Below the pieces are notes generated by a model, which saw only the letters and a program-made list of their open reading frames with translations, was not told the origin of the DNA and ran no database searches. A program made the position numbers and the translations under genes. From positions 336,532 through 400,531 of the forward strand of contig NZ_SOHM01000031.1 in NCBI RefSeq assembly GCF_004403945.1: DNA of 64,000 nt, given 5' to 3'. The stretch comes from Cryobacterium lactosi. GTDB taxonomy: Bacteria; Actinomycetota; Actinomycetes; Actinomycetales; Microbacteriaceae. Each line of letters starts with the position of its first letter. The stretch's first letter is position 1. Below are positions 15,920-25,121 of this stretch, piece by piece.

Positions 15920-18900
15920 CCGATTCCCCGCTGTTCCACATGGACGGCGCCACCGAGGGAACCACCCAGTGGCGCGCCGAATCCTTCCAGATGGTCAACT
16001 GGGGTGGCTTCCAGGGTCACCACGAGGTGGACTTCGCCGCCAGCGCCACCCTGGTCTCCGGCGCATCCGGCACCGGCAAGTCGAGCCTGCTCGACGCCTA
16101 CCTGGCGCTGATGATGCCCTCCGACACCCCGTTCAACGGTGCGTCCAACGACGCCGGCTCCGGCCGGGCCCGCAGCGTGGACCAGCGCAACCTGATGACC
16201 TACCTCCGCGGCAAGACAGACTCCAGCCGAGAGGCCGACACCGGAGCAATGCACGATCAAGTGCTCCGCGGCGCCGACTCGGCCACCTGGGGCGCCGTGG
16301 CGATGACCTTCATCGACGACAACCAGCGCCGGTTCACGGTGCTGCGCGCCTACTTCGTGCCGCGCGGCGCGACCAAGTTCGCCGATGTGACCATGAAGAT
16401 GGCCACCCGCGACGGCCGGCTCGACCTGCGCGAGCTCGCCGACGTCACCGAGGCCCGCTTCGACAAACGTGCCCTCAAGAACCGGTTCAGCGACCTGGAC
16501 GTCTTCGACACCTACGCCGCGTTCTCGCAGACCCTGTACACCCGGCTCGGCATCGGCGCCAACGGCGAGGGCGGCAAGGCCCTGCGGCTGCTCGCCCGCA
16601 TCCAGGCCGGCCAGCAGGTGAAGACCGTCGACGGCCTGTACAAGTCGATGGTGCTCGAAGAACCTGCTACCTACGCCGCCGCCGACAAGGCCGTGGACCA
16701 CTTCGAAGACCTCGAACGCTCCTACGGCGCCATGGTCACCGAGGCGCAGAAGGCCAAGGTGCTCGAACGACTGCCCGAGCTGCACCGCGACTACGAGAGC
16801 GCCACCGAGAAGGCCGACCTGATCGACCGGTTCGGGGTGCACCGCGAGGGCGACACCCCCTTCGTGCTCTGGCAGCTGCTCACCGAGCACGGCCTGCTCG
16901 ACGCCGCCGCCGACACCAACCGCGGCGCCCGGCGCGAGAACCAGACCGCGTTCCTCGCGGCCCGGGATGCCGAAACCGAGCTGAAGGGCCGGGTCGCCGA
17001 CCTGCAGCACCAGCAGCGCGACAACGGCGGCGACGTTCTTGCCGCCCTGCAGAACGACCTCGACGTGCTCGCCGCCAAGCGTGACGACGTGGCGGCCGAA
17101 CGCGACAGGTTCAACGACCGCATCTCCCTGTTGGGCGCCGTCGCCGGCAGCGCTGACGAGACCGCCGATGACGCTGCCGACGACGCTGCCGACGGCGTCG
17201 CCCGTGCCGTCGCCATCACCTCGGCCGACGACTTCGCCGCCGCGCAATTGGCCGCAGAGGGGTTCATCGCCAGGTTCGCCGCCTCCGAACAGGAGCTTGA
17301 TCTCGAGCGGGTTTCCCTGCAGCGCACCGCCTACCCGGTCGAAGAGAAGATCCGCACCCTCAAGCAGGAGCACGCCTTCCTCAAGGGACGCGCCAGCCTG
17401 GTTCCCCAGCACCTGCACAACGCCCGTCTGATGATCGCCGAGGCGGCGGGAATCCCCGCCGAGGAGCTGCCTTTTGTGGCCGAGCTCATCGACATCGCCC
17501 CCGGTGAAGACGATTGGCGCCAGGCCGCCGAGGTCGTCCTCGGCTCGGTCGTGCGGGTGCTGCTCGTCGACGAGAACCGGCTGGCCGCCCTCGGCCGGGC
17601 CATCGACCCGTTGCACATCCCGGTGCGCATCCACTTCGAAGGTGTCGCCCTGCACCCGCACCAGCAGGTGCAGCACGACCCGCGGTACGTCTCGGGCAAA
17701 CTGACCTTCAAGGACTCGCCGTTCAGCCGCTGGGTGCAGGACCGCGTGCAGGCGCCCGCCATCGACGCGCTCTGCGTCAACAGTGCGGCCGAGCTCGCCG
17801 GCGAGGGCTCCAGGGTCACCCCGAGCGGCCAGATCCGCCAGGGCAAGCGTGGCGCTCACGGGTGGAACAAGGAGCAGCGGGCCATCATCGGCTTCTCCAG
17901 CACCGTCCGCCTGGCCGAGATCGACGAGGAGCTGCGGGCACTGAAGGCCTCCGCCGACTCCCTCGCGCAGCAGGCCTCCGCCAAGGCCGGGCAGATCATC
18001 GCCCTGCGCCGCCTGAAGGATGCCCACCAGCACCTGATCGACACCGCCTGGGCGGCCATCGACGTGGCCGGCGCCAAGGCCAGGATCACCGCCAAGGAAG
18101 CCGAACGTGAACGCCTGCTCGCCGGTAGCGACGTGCTGCGCGGACTCCAGGACGAGGAAGCACGCCTGGCGGCCGAACTCGAGGCCGCCCAGAAGCTCAA
18201 GCACGAGACCGAGCGGGAAGCGTCCGCGCTCAGCGACGAGCACGCCTCGATCGTCGACAGGCAGGACATCGTGAACGTTCGGCTGGAGCGTATCCAGGCC
18301 GACGAAACCGTGACCCTGACCGACGAACACTCCGCCCACCTCGACGCCCAGTTCGCCGCCGTGGGCGACAGCACCGACCTTGCCACCTTCGCGAACGGCG
18401 TCAAGCGGCTGCGGGAGCGGCTCACCGAGCAGTCCAGCCAGGACCGCGACACCGCCCGAAGCGCCAGGGACACCCTGATCGGTATCTTCGAGACGTTCCA
18501 GAGCCGCTGGCCCGACCCCAACATCGGTGTCGCAATGGAGTCCTACTCCAGCTACAGCGACATCCTCGACGCCGTCTACACGCTCGGCCTCTACGAGCGA
18601 CGTCAGGAGTGGAAGCGGCGCCTGTCCGCGTGGAGCGGGCAGGACCTGGTTCCCCTGGTCGGCGCGTTCACCACCTCGATCGAAGAGATCGAAGACCGGT
18701 TGCGGCCGATCAACGACATCCTGCGCACGCTGCCGTTCGGGGCCGGCCGGGACCGGTTGCAGATTTCGCTGCGCCGCTTGCACCGGGACGACGCCACGGC
18801 CTTCCGTAAGGAGCTCAAGCTGCTCTCCTCCGGCTCCACCGAGGAGTTCACCGACGAGCAGACCGAGAGCCGGTTCACCCGGCTGCAGGCGTTCATGAAC

Positions 18901-19449
18901 CTGATCCGCCGGCCGGACGAGCTGGACATCGCGGGAGCGGGCCGGACCACCGGCCGCCAGGCCGCCAAGGCCGAATCAGATCGCGACCTGCTCCTGGACG
19001 TGCGCCGGCACGTGGAGATCACCGCGGTGCGCACCACCCCGGACGGCGTGGAAGTGAGCACCTACTCCTCGCTCGGCGGCAAGAGCGGCGGCGAGTCACA
19101 GGAGCTCGTCGCGTTCGTCGTCGGCGCCGCCCTGCGGTTCCAGCTCGGCGACGAGAGCCGCACCCGGCCGCGCTTCGCGCCGGTCTTCCTTGACGAGGGT
19201 TTCGTGAAATCGGACTCCGAATTCGCCGGGCGAGCCGTCGCGGCCTGGAAGGGCCTCGGCTTCCAGCTGATCGTGGGATCGCCGCTTGACAAGGTCACCG
19301 CCCTCGAACCGCACATGGACCTCGTGCTGTCGATGACCAAGAACACCGTCACGGGCTTCTCCTACATCACCCCGTTGATGTCGCCGGAGCCGACGACGAC
19401 CGGGCCGGCGGAGCCGGAAGACGCCACGTCTGAGAGAAGCGTGGCCTGA
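15916..19449 (+). CDS. jetC: JetC/MksB SMC-like ATPase
   Basis: 1177 aa. Walker A GASGTGKS is at residues 49-56 after a MukB-like N-terminus ([17 protein letters not shown]). Long coiled-coil arms flank a hinge region near the middle. The ABC signature [11 protein letters not shown] lies near residue 1051 and Walker B PVFLDEGF near 1088, so both ATPase halves look intact. In Wadjet this motor extrudes DNA loops and presents small circular DNA to the JetD nuclease; in MksBEF it acts as a condensin. Here the next gene (19499) is a hydrolase, so no jetD follows. The ATG overlaps the jetB stop as ATGA. Confidence 0.92.
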   Translation: MTDSPLFHMDGATEGTTQWRAESFQMVNWGGFQGHHEVDFAASATLVSGASGTGKSSLLDAYLALMMPSDTPFNGASNDAGSGRARSVDQRNLMTYLRGKTDSSREADTGAMHDQVLRGADSATWGAVAMTFIDDNQRRFTVLRAYFVPRGATKFADVTMKMATRDGRLDLRELADVTEARFDKRALKNRFSDLDVFDTYAAFSQTLYTRLGIGANGEGGKALRLLARIQAGQQVKTVDGLYKSMVLEEPATYAAADKAVDHFEDLERSYGAMVTEAQKAKVLERLPELHRDYESATEKADLIDRFGVHREGDTPFVLWQLLTEHGLLDAAADTNRGARRENQTAFLAARDAETELKGRVADLQHQQRDNGGDVLAALQNDLDVLAAKRDDVAAERDRFNDRISLLGAVAGSADETADDAADDAADGVARAVAITSADDFAAAQLAAEGFIARFAASEQELDLERVSLQRTAYPVEEKIRTLKQEHAFLKGRASLVPQHLHNARLMIAEAAGIPAEELPFVAELIDIAPGEDDWRQAAEVVLGSVVRVLLVDENRLAALGRAIDPLHIPVRIHFEGVALHPHQQVQHDPRYVSGKLTFKDSPFSRWVQDRVQAPAIDALCVNSAAELAGEGSRVTPSGQIRQGKRGAHGWNKEQRAIIGFSSTVRLAEIDEELRALKASADSLAQQASAKAGQIIALRRLKDAHQHLIDTAWAAIDVAGAKARITAKEAERERLLAGSDVLRGLQDEEARLAAELEAAQKLKHETEREASALSDEHASIVDRQDIVNVRLERIQADETVTLTDEHSAHLDAQFAAVGDSTDLATFANGVKRLRERLTEQSSQDRDTARSARDTLIGIFETFQSRWPDPNIGVAMESYSSYSDILDAVYTLGLYERRQEWKRRLSAWSGQDLVPLVGAFTTSIEEIEDRLRPINDILRTLPFGAGRDRLQISLRRLHRDDATAFRKELKLLSSGSTEEFTDEQTESRFTRLQAFMNLIRRPDELDIAGAGRTTGRQAAKAESDRDLLLDVRRHVEITAVRTTPDGVEVSTYSSLGGKSGGESQELVAFVVGAALRFQLGDESRTRPRFAPVFLDEGFVKSDSEFAGRAVAAWKGLGFQLIVGSPLDKVTALEPHMDLVLSMTKNTVTGFSYITPLMSPEPTTTGPAEPEDATSERSVA

Positions 19450-19494
19450 CCCGCGCGCCGGTCTGGCAGGTCACCTGAATCCGGCTTACGCTGG

Positions 19495-19524
19495 CCCGAT
19501 GGTGTCAGTCCCGATGGTGTCAGT
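19495..19524 (+). repeat. Tandem 15-bp duplication spanning the start codon
   Basis: CCCGATGGTGTCAGT occurs twice in a row (19495-19509 and 19510-19524), duplicating the ATG and its surroundings. Only the first ATG lies 6 nt after TACGCT (19487-19492), so the duplication adds five residues to the N-terminus rather than moving the start. Confidence 0.8.
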
Positions 19525-20422
19525 GCAGGATCTGCGACTGCCGGATGGCCGCGTGCTCCGGGTGCACGACAGCGCTCCAGTCCCCGGTGTCGCCGGGGAC
19601 TCCGGTGCGACCGGGGAATGGGGCGATCTGGGCGGGTACGACCCGCACGGCGAACCGGCCCCGGCCCGGCTCACGGTGCTCTGGCAGCACGGCTCGCCGC
19701 AGACCGGCGCCCTGCTCAACCCCCTGCTGGTGGCGGCGGCACAGCGGGACATCCGGCTGGTCTCGTACGGGCGGCCCAGCTACGGCGGGTCGACGCCAAT
19801 GCCCGGTCGCACCGTCGCGTCGGCGGCGGCGGATGTGGCGGCCGTTCTGGACGCCCTGCAACTGGACCGGGTCGCGGTGATGGGTGCCTCGGGTGGCGGC
19901 CCGCACGCCCTGGCCTCTGCCGCGCTGCTCCCGGACCGGGTGATGGCCGCCGCGTGCCTGGCCGCTATCGCACCCTTTGACGCCGACGGGCTCGACTTCT
20001 TCGCCGGGATGGCCTCGGATGGCGCGCTCCGGGCCGCCCGCGCGGGCCGTCCGGCTCGCGAGCACTACCAGGCCACCGCGGAGTTCGACCCGGCCAGTTT
20101 CGTGGAACGGGACTACGCCGCGCTCAAGGGCGATTGGGCGTCGCTCGGGGCCGACGTGGGGGAGGCCTCTGCGGCCGGGCCCGACGGCCTGATCGACGAT
20201 GACATGGCCTTCGTAGTGCCGTGGGGGTTCGACGTGGCGACGATCCGTGTGCCCGTGCTGATAGTGCAGGGCGGCCGTGACCGGGTGGTGCCGCCCGGGC
20301 ACGGGGCCTGGCTGGCCCGGGCCATCCCGAACGCCCAGCTCTGGGACTGCGCCGACGACGGCCACATCTCCATCCTCACCGAGTGCGCTCCCGCGCTGGA
20401 CTGGCTGCTCGCGCACTCCTGA
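19499..20422 (+). CDS. Alpha/beta-hydrolase-fold protein
   Basis: 307 aa. The nucleophile elbow GASGGGPHA (about residue 123), an early WQHGSPQ oxyanion region, and the late DRVVPPGHGAWLARAIPN and DGHIS segments, with their Asp and His, fit the alpha/beta hydrolase fold and proline-iminopeptidase/haloalkane-dehalogenase-like relatives. Substrate unknown. The start is ATG 19499, supported by the TACGCT box 6 nt upstream, with no Shine-Dalgarno. It follows jetC by 50 nt but appears to have its own promoter, so I do not place it in the jet operon. Confidence 0.85.
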   Translation: MVSVPMVSVQDLRLPDGRVLRVHDSAPVPGVAGDSGATGEWGDLGGYDPHGEPAPARLTVLWQHGSPQTGALLNPLLVAAAQRDIRLVSYGRPSYGGSTPMPGRTVASAAADVAAVLDALQLDRVAVMGASGGGPHALASAALLPDRVMAAACLAAIAPFDADGLDFFAGMASDGALRAARAGRPAREHYQATAEFDPASFVERDYAALKGDWASLGADVGEASAAGPDGLIDDDMAFVVPWGFDVATIRVPVLIVQGGRDRVVPPGHGAWLARAIPNAQLWDCADDGHISILTECAPALDWLLAHS

Positions 20423-20446
20423 GCCAGGCGGCGCGTGCGCAGGCCG

Positions 20447-20452
20447 TAGTCT
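20447..20452 (+). promoter_or_regulatory. -10 box deciding the start of the second hydrolase
   Basis: TAGTCT ends 6 nt before ATG 20459. The in-frame GTG at 20453 touches the box directly, so the ATG is preferred. Confidence 0.55.
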
Positions 20453-20458
20453 GTGCAG

Positions 20459-21337
20459 ATGATCGGGAGAAGCCGCGGTACAGTCCAGGCCGAGAACGCG
20501 GATGCCGCCGTCGACGCCATCGTCCAGGGCCCGCACGGCCCCATCCCTGTGCGCCGGTACACGCCGCCGGCCGGCACTGCGCCGCTCGAGGCCGCGCTGG
20601 TCGGGACCGCACCGATCGTCTGGGTGCACGGGGGCGCATTCGTCAAGGGTGACCTCGACCTCCCGGAAACCCACGAGGTGGCCCTGGCGCTGGCCGGCGC
20701 CGGATTCACCGTGATCACCGTCGACTACAGGCTCACCGCCGTCCCGGGGCTGAGCCGGTTCGGGCGGGCGACCCGCGGCACCCACTACCCGGTGCCGGTT
20801 GACGACGTCGTCGCAGTGGTGCGGGCAGTGCAGGCTGAAGCCGGCGACGGAGTGATCCTGGGCGGCGCGAGCGCCGGCGCCTGTCTGTCCGCCGGCGCCG
20901 TGCTCCGGTTGGGAAGCGACGCCGCCGCGGCCCTGCGCGGAGTCTTCTTCGCCTATGGCATCTTCCACGCGAGCCTGCCGGAGCGCTCCCGCGAGGTGCG
21001 CAGCCGGCTGCGCGGCCGGCGCAAATTCACCCACACGCCGCTGCTGCTCAACGCGGTGAACCGGGTTTACGCCGGAAGCCGATCCGCGTTGGCCGATCCG
21101 CACGCGTTCCCCGGCGGCCACCCGCTGCTCGGCTTCCCGCCAGCGCTGCTGATCGACGCCGAAAGCGACTCGATGCGGGCCTCCGGTGAACAATTCGCCC
21201 GGGAGCTCGACGAGGCCCGGGTAAGCGTCGAGTACCACGTGCTGCCCGGCACCGCCCACGCCTTCCTCAACCGGCCGGGCGAGGCCGGCTTCGCCGCGGG
21301 CATCCGCCTGATTGTGGACTGGGCCCGTCGACTCTGA
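20459..21337 (+). CDS. HSL-type (GDXAG) alpha/beta hydrolase/esterase
   Basis: 292 aa. The HGGAF oxyanion motif (about residue 60), the nucleophile motif GGASAGACLSAG, a later acid (LLIDAESDSMRASG) and the final histidine region LPGTAHAFLNRPG identify the hormone-sensitive-lipase branch of esterases. Residues FTVITVDYRL match the conserved strand after HGG. No signal peptide is visible, so it is cytoplasmic. It is adjacent to another hydrolase but looks separately transcribed. Natural substrate unknown; small acyl esters are typical for the family. Confidence 0.88.
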   Translation: MIGRSRGTVQAENADAAVDAIVQGPHGPIPVRRYTPPAGTAPLEAALVGTAPIVWVHGGAFVKGDLDLPETHEVALALAGAGFTVITVDYRLTAVPGLSRFGRATRGTHYPVPVDDVVAVVRAVQAEAGDGVILGGASAGACLSAGAVLRLGSDAAAALRGVFFAYGIFHASLPERSREVRSRLRGRRKFTHTPLLLNAVNRVYAGSRSALADPHAFPGGHPLLGFPPALLIDAESDSMRASGEQFARELDEARVSVEYHVLPGTAHAFLNRPGEAGFAAGIRLIVDWARRL

Positions 21338-21345
21338 AAACAGGA

Positions 21346-21422
21346 GATAGTGAGGTTGGCAGGACTTATGCCGGAAAAACGTCCTGAAGATCTCACGGAA
21401 TCCTTCTATCGTGCTCACTATC
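21346..21422. promoter_or_regulatory. Nested inverted repeats upstream of the MDR gene
   Basis: An outer pair GATAGTGAG (21346-21354)/CTCACTATC (21414-21422) encloses an inner pair CAGGAC (21360-21365)/GTCCTG (21381-21386). The region lies between the hydrolase stop and the reductase start. It could be two operators for a dimeric repressor (the outer half-sites are 59 bp apart, suiting looping) or a terminator of the upstream gene. No cognate regulator is adjacent. Confidence 0.45.
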
Positions 21423-21450
21423 CCGCCCCATCCGAACCTGGAGGCACATC

Positions 21451-22419
21451 ATGAGGGCCATCGTCCACGACAGCTACGGCTCGGCCGAGGTGCTGCGCCC
21501 CGCCGAGATCGACCGGCCGGGCGTCGGCGACGACGACGTGCTCCTGCAGGTGAAGGCCGCCAGCCTCCACATCGGCGACTGGCACCTGATGGCCGGCCTG
21601 CCCCTCATGGTGCGGCCCGCTATCGGCTGGCGCGCCCCGAAAACCCGGGTGCGGGGCATGGATGTCGCGGGCCGGGTGGAGGCAGTCGGCGCCAACGTCA
21701 CCCGATTCAGCCCGGGCGATGAGGTCTTCGGAGTCTGCGAGGGTTCCCTGGCCGAGTACGCCGTCGCCCGGGCCGACACGCTCGAGACCAAACCGGAGAC
21801 ACTGAGCTTCGAGGAGGCCGCGGCCGTGCCCACCTCGGCCGTCACCGCCCTGCAGGCCCTCGCCTCCGTGCGGGATGCCGGGCCGGGCGAGCGAGTGCTC
21901 ATCATCGGCGCCTCAGGTGCCGTCGGCGGCTATGCGGTGCAACTGGCCAGGGCATTCGGCGCGCACGTGACCGGTGTCGCCAGCGCCGCCAAACTCGACT
22001 ATGTGCTCTCGCTCGGGGCGGATGCCGTCGTGGACTACGGCCGGGGCGACATCACCCGGTCGGGGGAGCGCTACGACGTCGTGGTCGACACAGCCGGAAA
22101 CCGGTCGGTCTCCGCACTGCGCAGGCTCCTCGCCCGCCGCGGCACGCTTGTGATCGTCGGCGGTGAGGGCGGCGGCCGGGTCACCGGCGGTTTCGGGCGG
22201 GCCCTGCGCGCCTTGCTCCTGTCCCCGTTCGTGCCCCAGACACTCACCGGCCTGGTGTCGACGATGCGCCAGGAAGACCTGCAAACTCTCGCCGGGCTTC
22301 TCGCCTGCGGTACGATCCGGCCCGTCATCGACGCGGTGTATCCGCTCGCCGAGGCCGCGACGGCTATGCGCCGTCTCACCGATGGCAGCCTCCGCGGGAA
22401 AGTCGTCATCACTCCCTGA
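21451..22419 (+). CDS. MDR-family NAD(P)-dependent oxidoreductase (zinc-free quinone-reductase type)
   Basis: 322 aa. It has the GroES-like N-terminus (MRAIVHDSYGSAEVLRPAEIDRPGVGDDDVLLQV), the dinucleotide motif GASGAVGGYAVQLARAFGA (about residues 150-170) and the C-terminal segment RPVIDAVYPLAEAATAMRRLTDGSLRGKVVI. The structural and catalytic zinc cysteines of alcohol dehydrogenases are absent, so a quinone- or enone-reductase type is favoured. GGAGG at a normal distance before the ATG decides the start. Nested inverted repeats upstream suggest regulation, perhaps by an aldehyde or quinone stress repressor elsewhere. Substrate not assignable. Confidence 0.88.
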   Translation: MRAIVHDSYGSAEVLRPAEIDRPGVGDDDVLLQVKAASLHIGDWHLMAGLPLMVRPAIGWRAPKTRVRGMDVAGRVEAVGANVTRFSPGDEVFGVCEGSLAEYAVARADTLETKPETLSFEEAAAVPTSAVTALQALASVRDAGPGERVLIIGASGAVGGYAVQLARAFGAHVTGVASAAKLDYVLSLGADAVVDYGRGDITRSGERYDVVVDTAGNRSVSALRRLLARRGTLVIVGGEGGGRVTGGFGRALRALLLSPFVPQTLTGLVSTMRQEDLQTLAGLLACGTIRPVIDAVYPLAEAATAMRRLTDGSLRGKVVITP

Positions 22420-22479
22420 CACCGGCCCGCCGAGGGCACGACCCCAACCGCAACCCCGCCACAACAAAAGGACACCACC

Positions 22480-22851
22480 ATGGACATGCGACTCGAGCTC
22501 GTACCCCTGCCCTCCACCGACGTCGACCGCAGCAAGGCCTTTTATGCCGATCGAGTGGGTTTCCACGTCGATCACGACGTGGAGCCGGGCAACGGCATGC
22601 GCGTCGTACAACTGACCCCGCCCGGATCGGCGTGTTCGGTCGTGATCGGTGTGGGTATCAGCGCCCCGGATGCGCCCCCGGTGCAGAACCTGCACCTGGT
22701 CGTGGCTGACGTCGAGGCCGCGAGAACCATGCTCGTGGCCAACGGCGTGCCGGTGTCTGACGTCAGCGACATGGGCGGGGGCGTGCGCTACGCCTATTTC
22801 AGCGACCCGGACGGCAACTCCTGGGCCCTGCAGCAGATCTCGTTGCCCTAA
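22480..22851 (+). CDS. VOC/glyoxalase-fold protein
   Basis: 123 aa, two beta-alpha-beta-beta-beta modules. It opens MDMRLELVPLPSTDVDRSKAFYADRVGFHVDHD and closes YFSDPDGNSWALQQIS, the usual glyoxalase/bleomycin-resistance ends with His/Glu-type metal positions only partly recognisable. AAAGGA before the ATG supports the start. The last codon overlaps by 4 nt the end of the AlkD-like gene on the opposite strand. These proteins range from lyases to drug-binding proteins; I see nothing that picks one. Confidence 0.85.
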   Translation: MDMRLELVPLPSTDVDRSKAFYADRVGFHVDHDVEPGNGMRVVQLTPPGSACSVVIGVGISAPDAPPVQNLHLVVADVEAARTMLVANGVPVSDVSDMGGGVRYAYFSDPDGNSWALQQISLP

Positions 22852-23357
22852 CGGCCGTTTTCGTTCAGTTCCTCGTCGGCGACGCCCAGCAGGCCGGCCG
22901 CCCGGCGAAGGCCCGCGCTTGGGTCGTGCGCCCACCGGCCGAGCACGATGTTCGCGCGACCGCGAGCCGGGCCGGTCAGGGCGTCGATCAGCGGCCTGAC
23001 CACATCCGTCGTGAGCGGGTCGACGAGCGCCGGCAGTCGTGTGGTGCGCAGGAACCCCTCGATGCGGGTGAGGTCGGAGGCCCTCAGCATCCGCACGTGG
23101 GACTGCAGCAGCACCACGGCCGCCAGACGGCGCTCGAAGACCGGCTCCGTCCAGAGTTCTGAACTGAGCGCCGTGATGTCATCGTGGTCGAGGCCGGGGT
23201 AGCGGCGGCCGGCATCGCGGACGGTGCCGCGGATTGCGCCCACCGATGCGCCGTAGAAAGTGAGACCCACGCCCAGCCGGGCCCGATCGGCCTCGGCGCG
23301 CTCCCAGGAGCTCTCCCGCTGCAGGGTGGCGTCGATGAACTCGCCGGCAGCACTCAT
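22848..23357 (-). CDS. Shortened AlkD-like DNA alkylation-repair protein
   Basis: 169 aa against roughly 220-240 aa for AlkD glycosylases. The helical HEAT-like core is recognisable (LSSELWTEPVFERRLAAVVLLQSHV; VDPLTTDVVRPLI), with an actinobacteria-type N-terminus. The protein stops after about LRRAAGLLGVADEELNENGR, removing the C-terminal repeats that help form the DNA-binding cleft. The position where relatives have NW before the catalytic VD reads LPALVD. The stop overlaps the VOC gene tail to tail. It may be a decaying gene or a minimal variant; glycosylase activity is doubtful. A GAGAAT box (complement of 23364-23369) 6 nt before the ATG suggests it is still transcribed. Confidence 0.65.
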   Translation of the reverse strand: MSAAGEFIDATLQRESSWERAEADRARLGVGLTFYGASVGAIRGTVRDAGRRYPGLDHDDITALSSELWTEPVFERRLAAVVLLQSHVRMLRASDLTRIEGFLRTTRLPALVDPLTTDVVRPLIDALTGPARGRANIVLGRWAHDPSAGLRRAAGLLGVADEELNENGR

Positions 23358-23430
23358 CCGTCTATTCTCCTGCTATCCGCGCCGGTGGGATCGTTGTGCA
23401 CTCACCCCGCGGTCTGGGAGGCTGGTCGGC

Positions 23431-24012
23431 ATGACTGACGCCGACCTGAAAGCACCCCTCCGCCGCTACCTGGAGGAGGGCCGGGAGGCCCTGATCTGGA
23501 AGCTGGAGGGGCTCAGCGAGTACGACATCCGCCGACCGCTGGTGCCGACCGGCACCAACCTGTTGGGTCTGGTGAAGCACATGGCCGGCGTCGAGGCTGG
23601 TTATCTCGGGGCGACCTTCGGCCGGCCGTTCCCTGAGCCGCTGCCGTGGATGGACGACGACACCGAGTACAACGCGGACATGTGGGCAACCCTCGATGAG
23701 ACCCGCACGGGCCTCGTCGACCTGTACCGGCGGGTCGGGGAGCACTCAGAGGCCACCATAGACGCGGTGCCGCTCGACGGCCTCGGGCGAGTGGGGTGGT
23801 GGTCGGAAGGCCGGGACGTGGTGCCCCTGCAGCTGATCCTGGTGCACCTGATCGCCGAAACCCACCGGCATGCCGGCCATGCCGACATCGTGCGCGAACT
23901 GATCGACGGGGCGGCCGGGCTGCGGGCCGGCAACGACAACCTCCCTCCGGCCGGCCCGGACTGGTGGGCCGGCTATCGCGACCGGCTGGAGCAGACCGCC
24001 CGCCAGGCCTGA
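23431..24012 (+). CDS. DinB-superfamily protein (DUF664-like)
   Basis: 193 aa, a four-helix bundle with metal-binding histidines: one in NLLGLVKHMAGVEAGYLG (about residue 50), others in LILVHLIAETHRHAGHADIVRE (about 140-155), the His triad of DinB/mycothiol-dependent enzymes. Mycothiol is the main thiol of actinobacteria, so a thiol-S-transferase role is plausible but not demonstrated. The ATG is 23431; the frame is open further upstream, but the protein family begins near MTDADLKAPLRRYLEEGREALIWKLEGLSEYD. It stands alone between the AlkD-like and ABC-importer genes. Confidence 0.85.
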   Translation: MTDADLKAPLRRYLEEGREALIWKLEGLSEYDIRRPLVPTGTNLLGLVKHMAGVEAGYLGATFGRPFPEPLPWMDDDTEYNADMWATLDETRTGLVDLYRRVGEHSEATIDAVPLDGLGRVGWWSEGRDVVPLQLILVHLIAETHRHAGHADIVRELIDGAAGLRAGNDNLPPAGPDWWAGYRDRLEQTARQA

Positions 24013-24125
24013 GGCCGACCCGGCGCCCCGACTGCGGTCTTGGCCGTTCGGACGCCTAAAGTGGACTGCGCCTGAAAAGGCCACGCTGTTTACGCGCCCG
24101 AAACCGCGCCCGAAATCGAAGGACG

Positions 24126-25121
24126 ATGCCACCCGTGTCGAGAATCTCTGCCCGCCGGACCCTCATCGGCGCGAGCGCCGGCCTCGCCCTGCTCGCCCTC
24201 ACCGCCTGCACCGGCCAGCCCGTCACCGGTGCGGCCGCCGGCGCGTCGGCAGCCGACGGTTCCGGCCGAACCTACGCCCTCGTGGTGCACTCGGTGCCCG
24301 GCGACGCGTTCTGGGACGTCGTGAAGACCGGCGCCGAGGCCGCCGGAGACGGCTACGGCGCCACGATCACCTACCAGGGTGACCCTGACGTGCAGAAGCA
24401 GAGCCAGCTCATCGAAACCGCGATCGCCGCCAAGGTCGACGGCATCATCGTGTCGATGGCCAACCCCGACGGCCTCCGCGGCGCCATCGCGGATGCCGTC
24501 GCCGCCGACATCCCCGTCATCACCATCAACTCCGGGGCCGAGGAGTCCGCAGAGGTCGGCGCCATGACCCATGTCGGCCAGAGCGAGTACCTGGCCGGCC
24601 AGGGAGCGGGCACCCAGCTCACCGAGGCGTCGGCGAAGAAGGTCATCTGCGTCATCCACGAGGCCGGCAATGCCGGGCTCGAGGACCGGTGCCGCGGAGC
24701 CGCCGACACCCTCGACGGCAGCCTGACCAACCTGCAGGTGGACATCGCAAACGTGGCGGATGCCCAGAGCACGATCACGAGCGCTCTGCTGGCCGACCCG
24801 AGCATCGACGGAGTGCTCACCCTCAACTCTGCCGTCGGGGTCGCCGCCGCGCAGGCCGTCGCCGAGGCCGGCAGCGATGCCCAGATCGGCACCTTCGACG
24901 TGTCCGCCGACGTCACGAGCCTCATCGCGGACGGCAGCATCCTCTTCGCCGTCGACCAGCAGCCCTACCTGCAGGGCTACCTCCCGGTGGACTTCTTCGA
25001 GCTGTTCTACACGAACGGCAACGTCGTCGGCGGCGGCCAGCCCGTCTACTCCGGACCGGGCTTCGTCACCAAGGAGAACGCCGACCAGGTGGCGACGTTC
25101 GCCGGCAACGGCACCCGATGA
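24126..25121 (+). CDS. Sugar ABC transporter substrate-binding lipoprotein
   Basis: 331 aa. An RRTLIG-type leader ends in the lipobox LTAC; the mature part has the type I periplasmic-binding fold ([50 protein letters not shown]). Such proteins bind pentoses, inositol, AI-2 and similar ligands. AAGGA lies close to the ATG; GTG 24135 is a possible alternative start. It leads an operon with overlapping permease and ATPase genes. No regulator is adjacent, so the inducer is unknown. Confidence 0.9.
   Translation: MPPVSRISARRTLIGASAGLALLALTACTGQPVTGAAAGASAADGSGRTYALVVHSVPGDAFWDVVKTGAEAAGDGYGATITYQGDPDVQKQSQLIETAIAAKVDGIIVSMANPDGLRGAIADAVAADIPVITINSGAEESAEVGAMTHVGQSEYLAGQGAGTQLTEASAKKVICVIHEAGNAGLEDRCRGAADTLDGSLTNLQVDIANVADAQSTITSALLADPSIDGVLTLNSAVGVAAAQAVAEAGSDAQIGTFDVSADVTSLIADGSILFAVDQQPYLQGYLPVDFFELFYTNGNVVGGGQPVYSGPGFVTKENADQVATFAGNGTR

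Noticed and set aside
15421..18783. 1120-codon minus-strand frame opposite jetBC
   Set aside because: It is antisense to intact JetB/JetC motifs; not a JetD candidate either, as it lacks Toprim or DUF2220 motifs.
18900..19500. Possible jetD remnant after jetC
   Set aside because: Only 50 bp separates jetC from the next gene and nothing in it translates to DUF3322/DUF2220 sequence.
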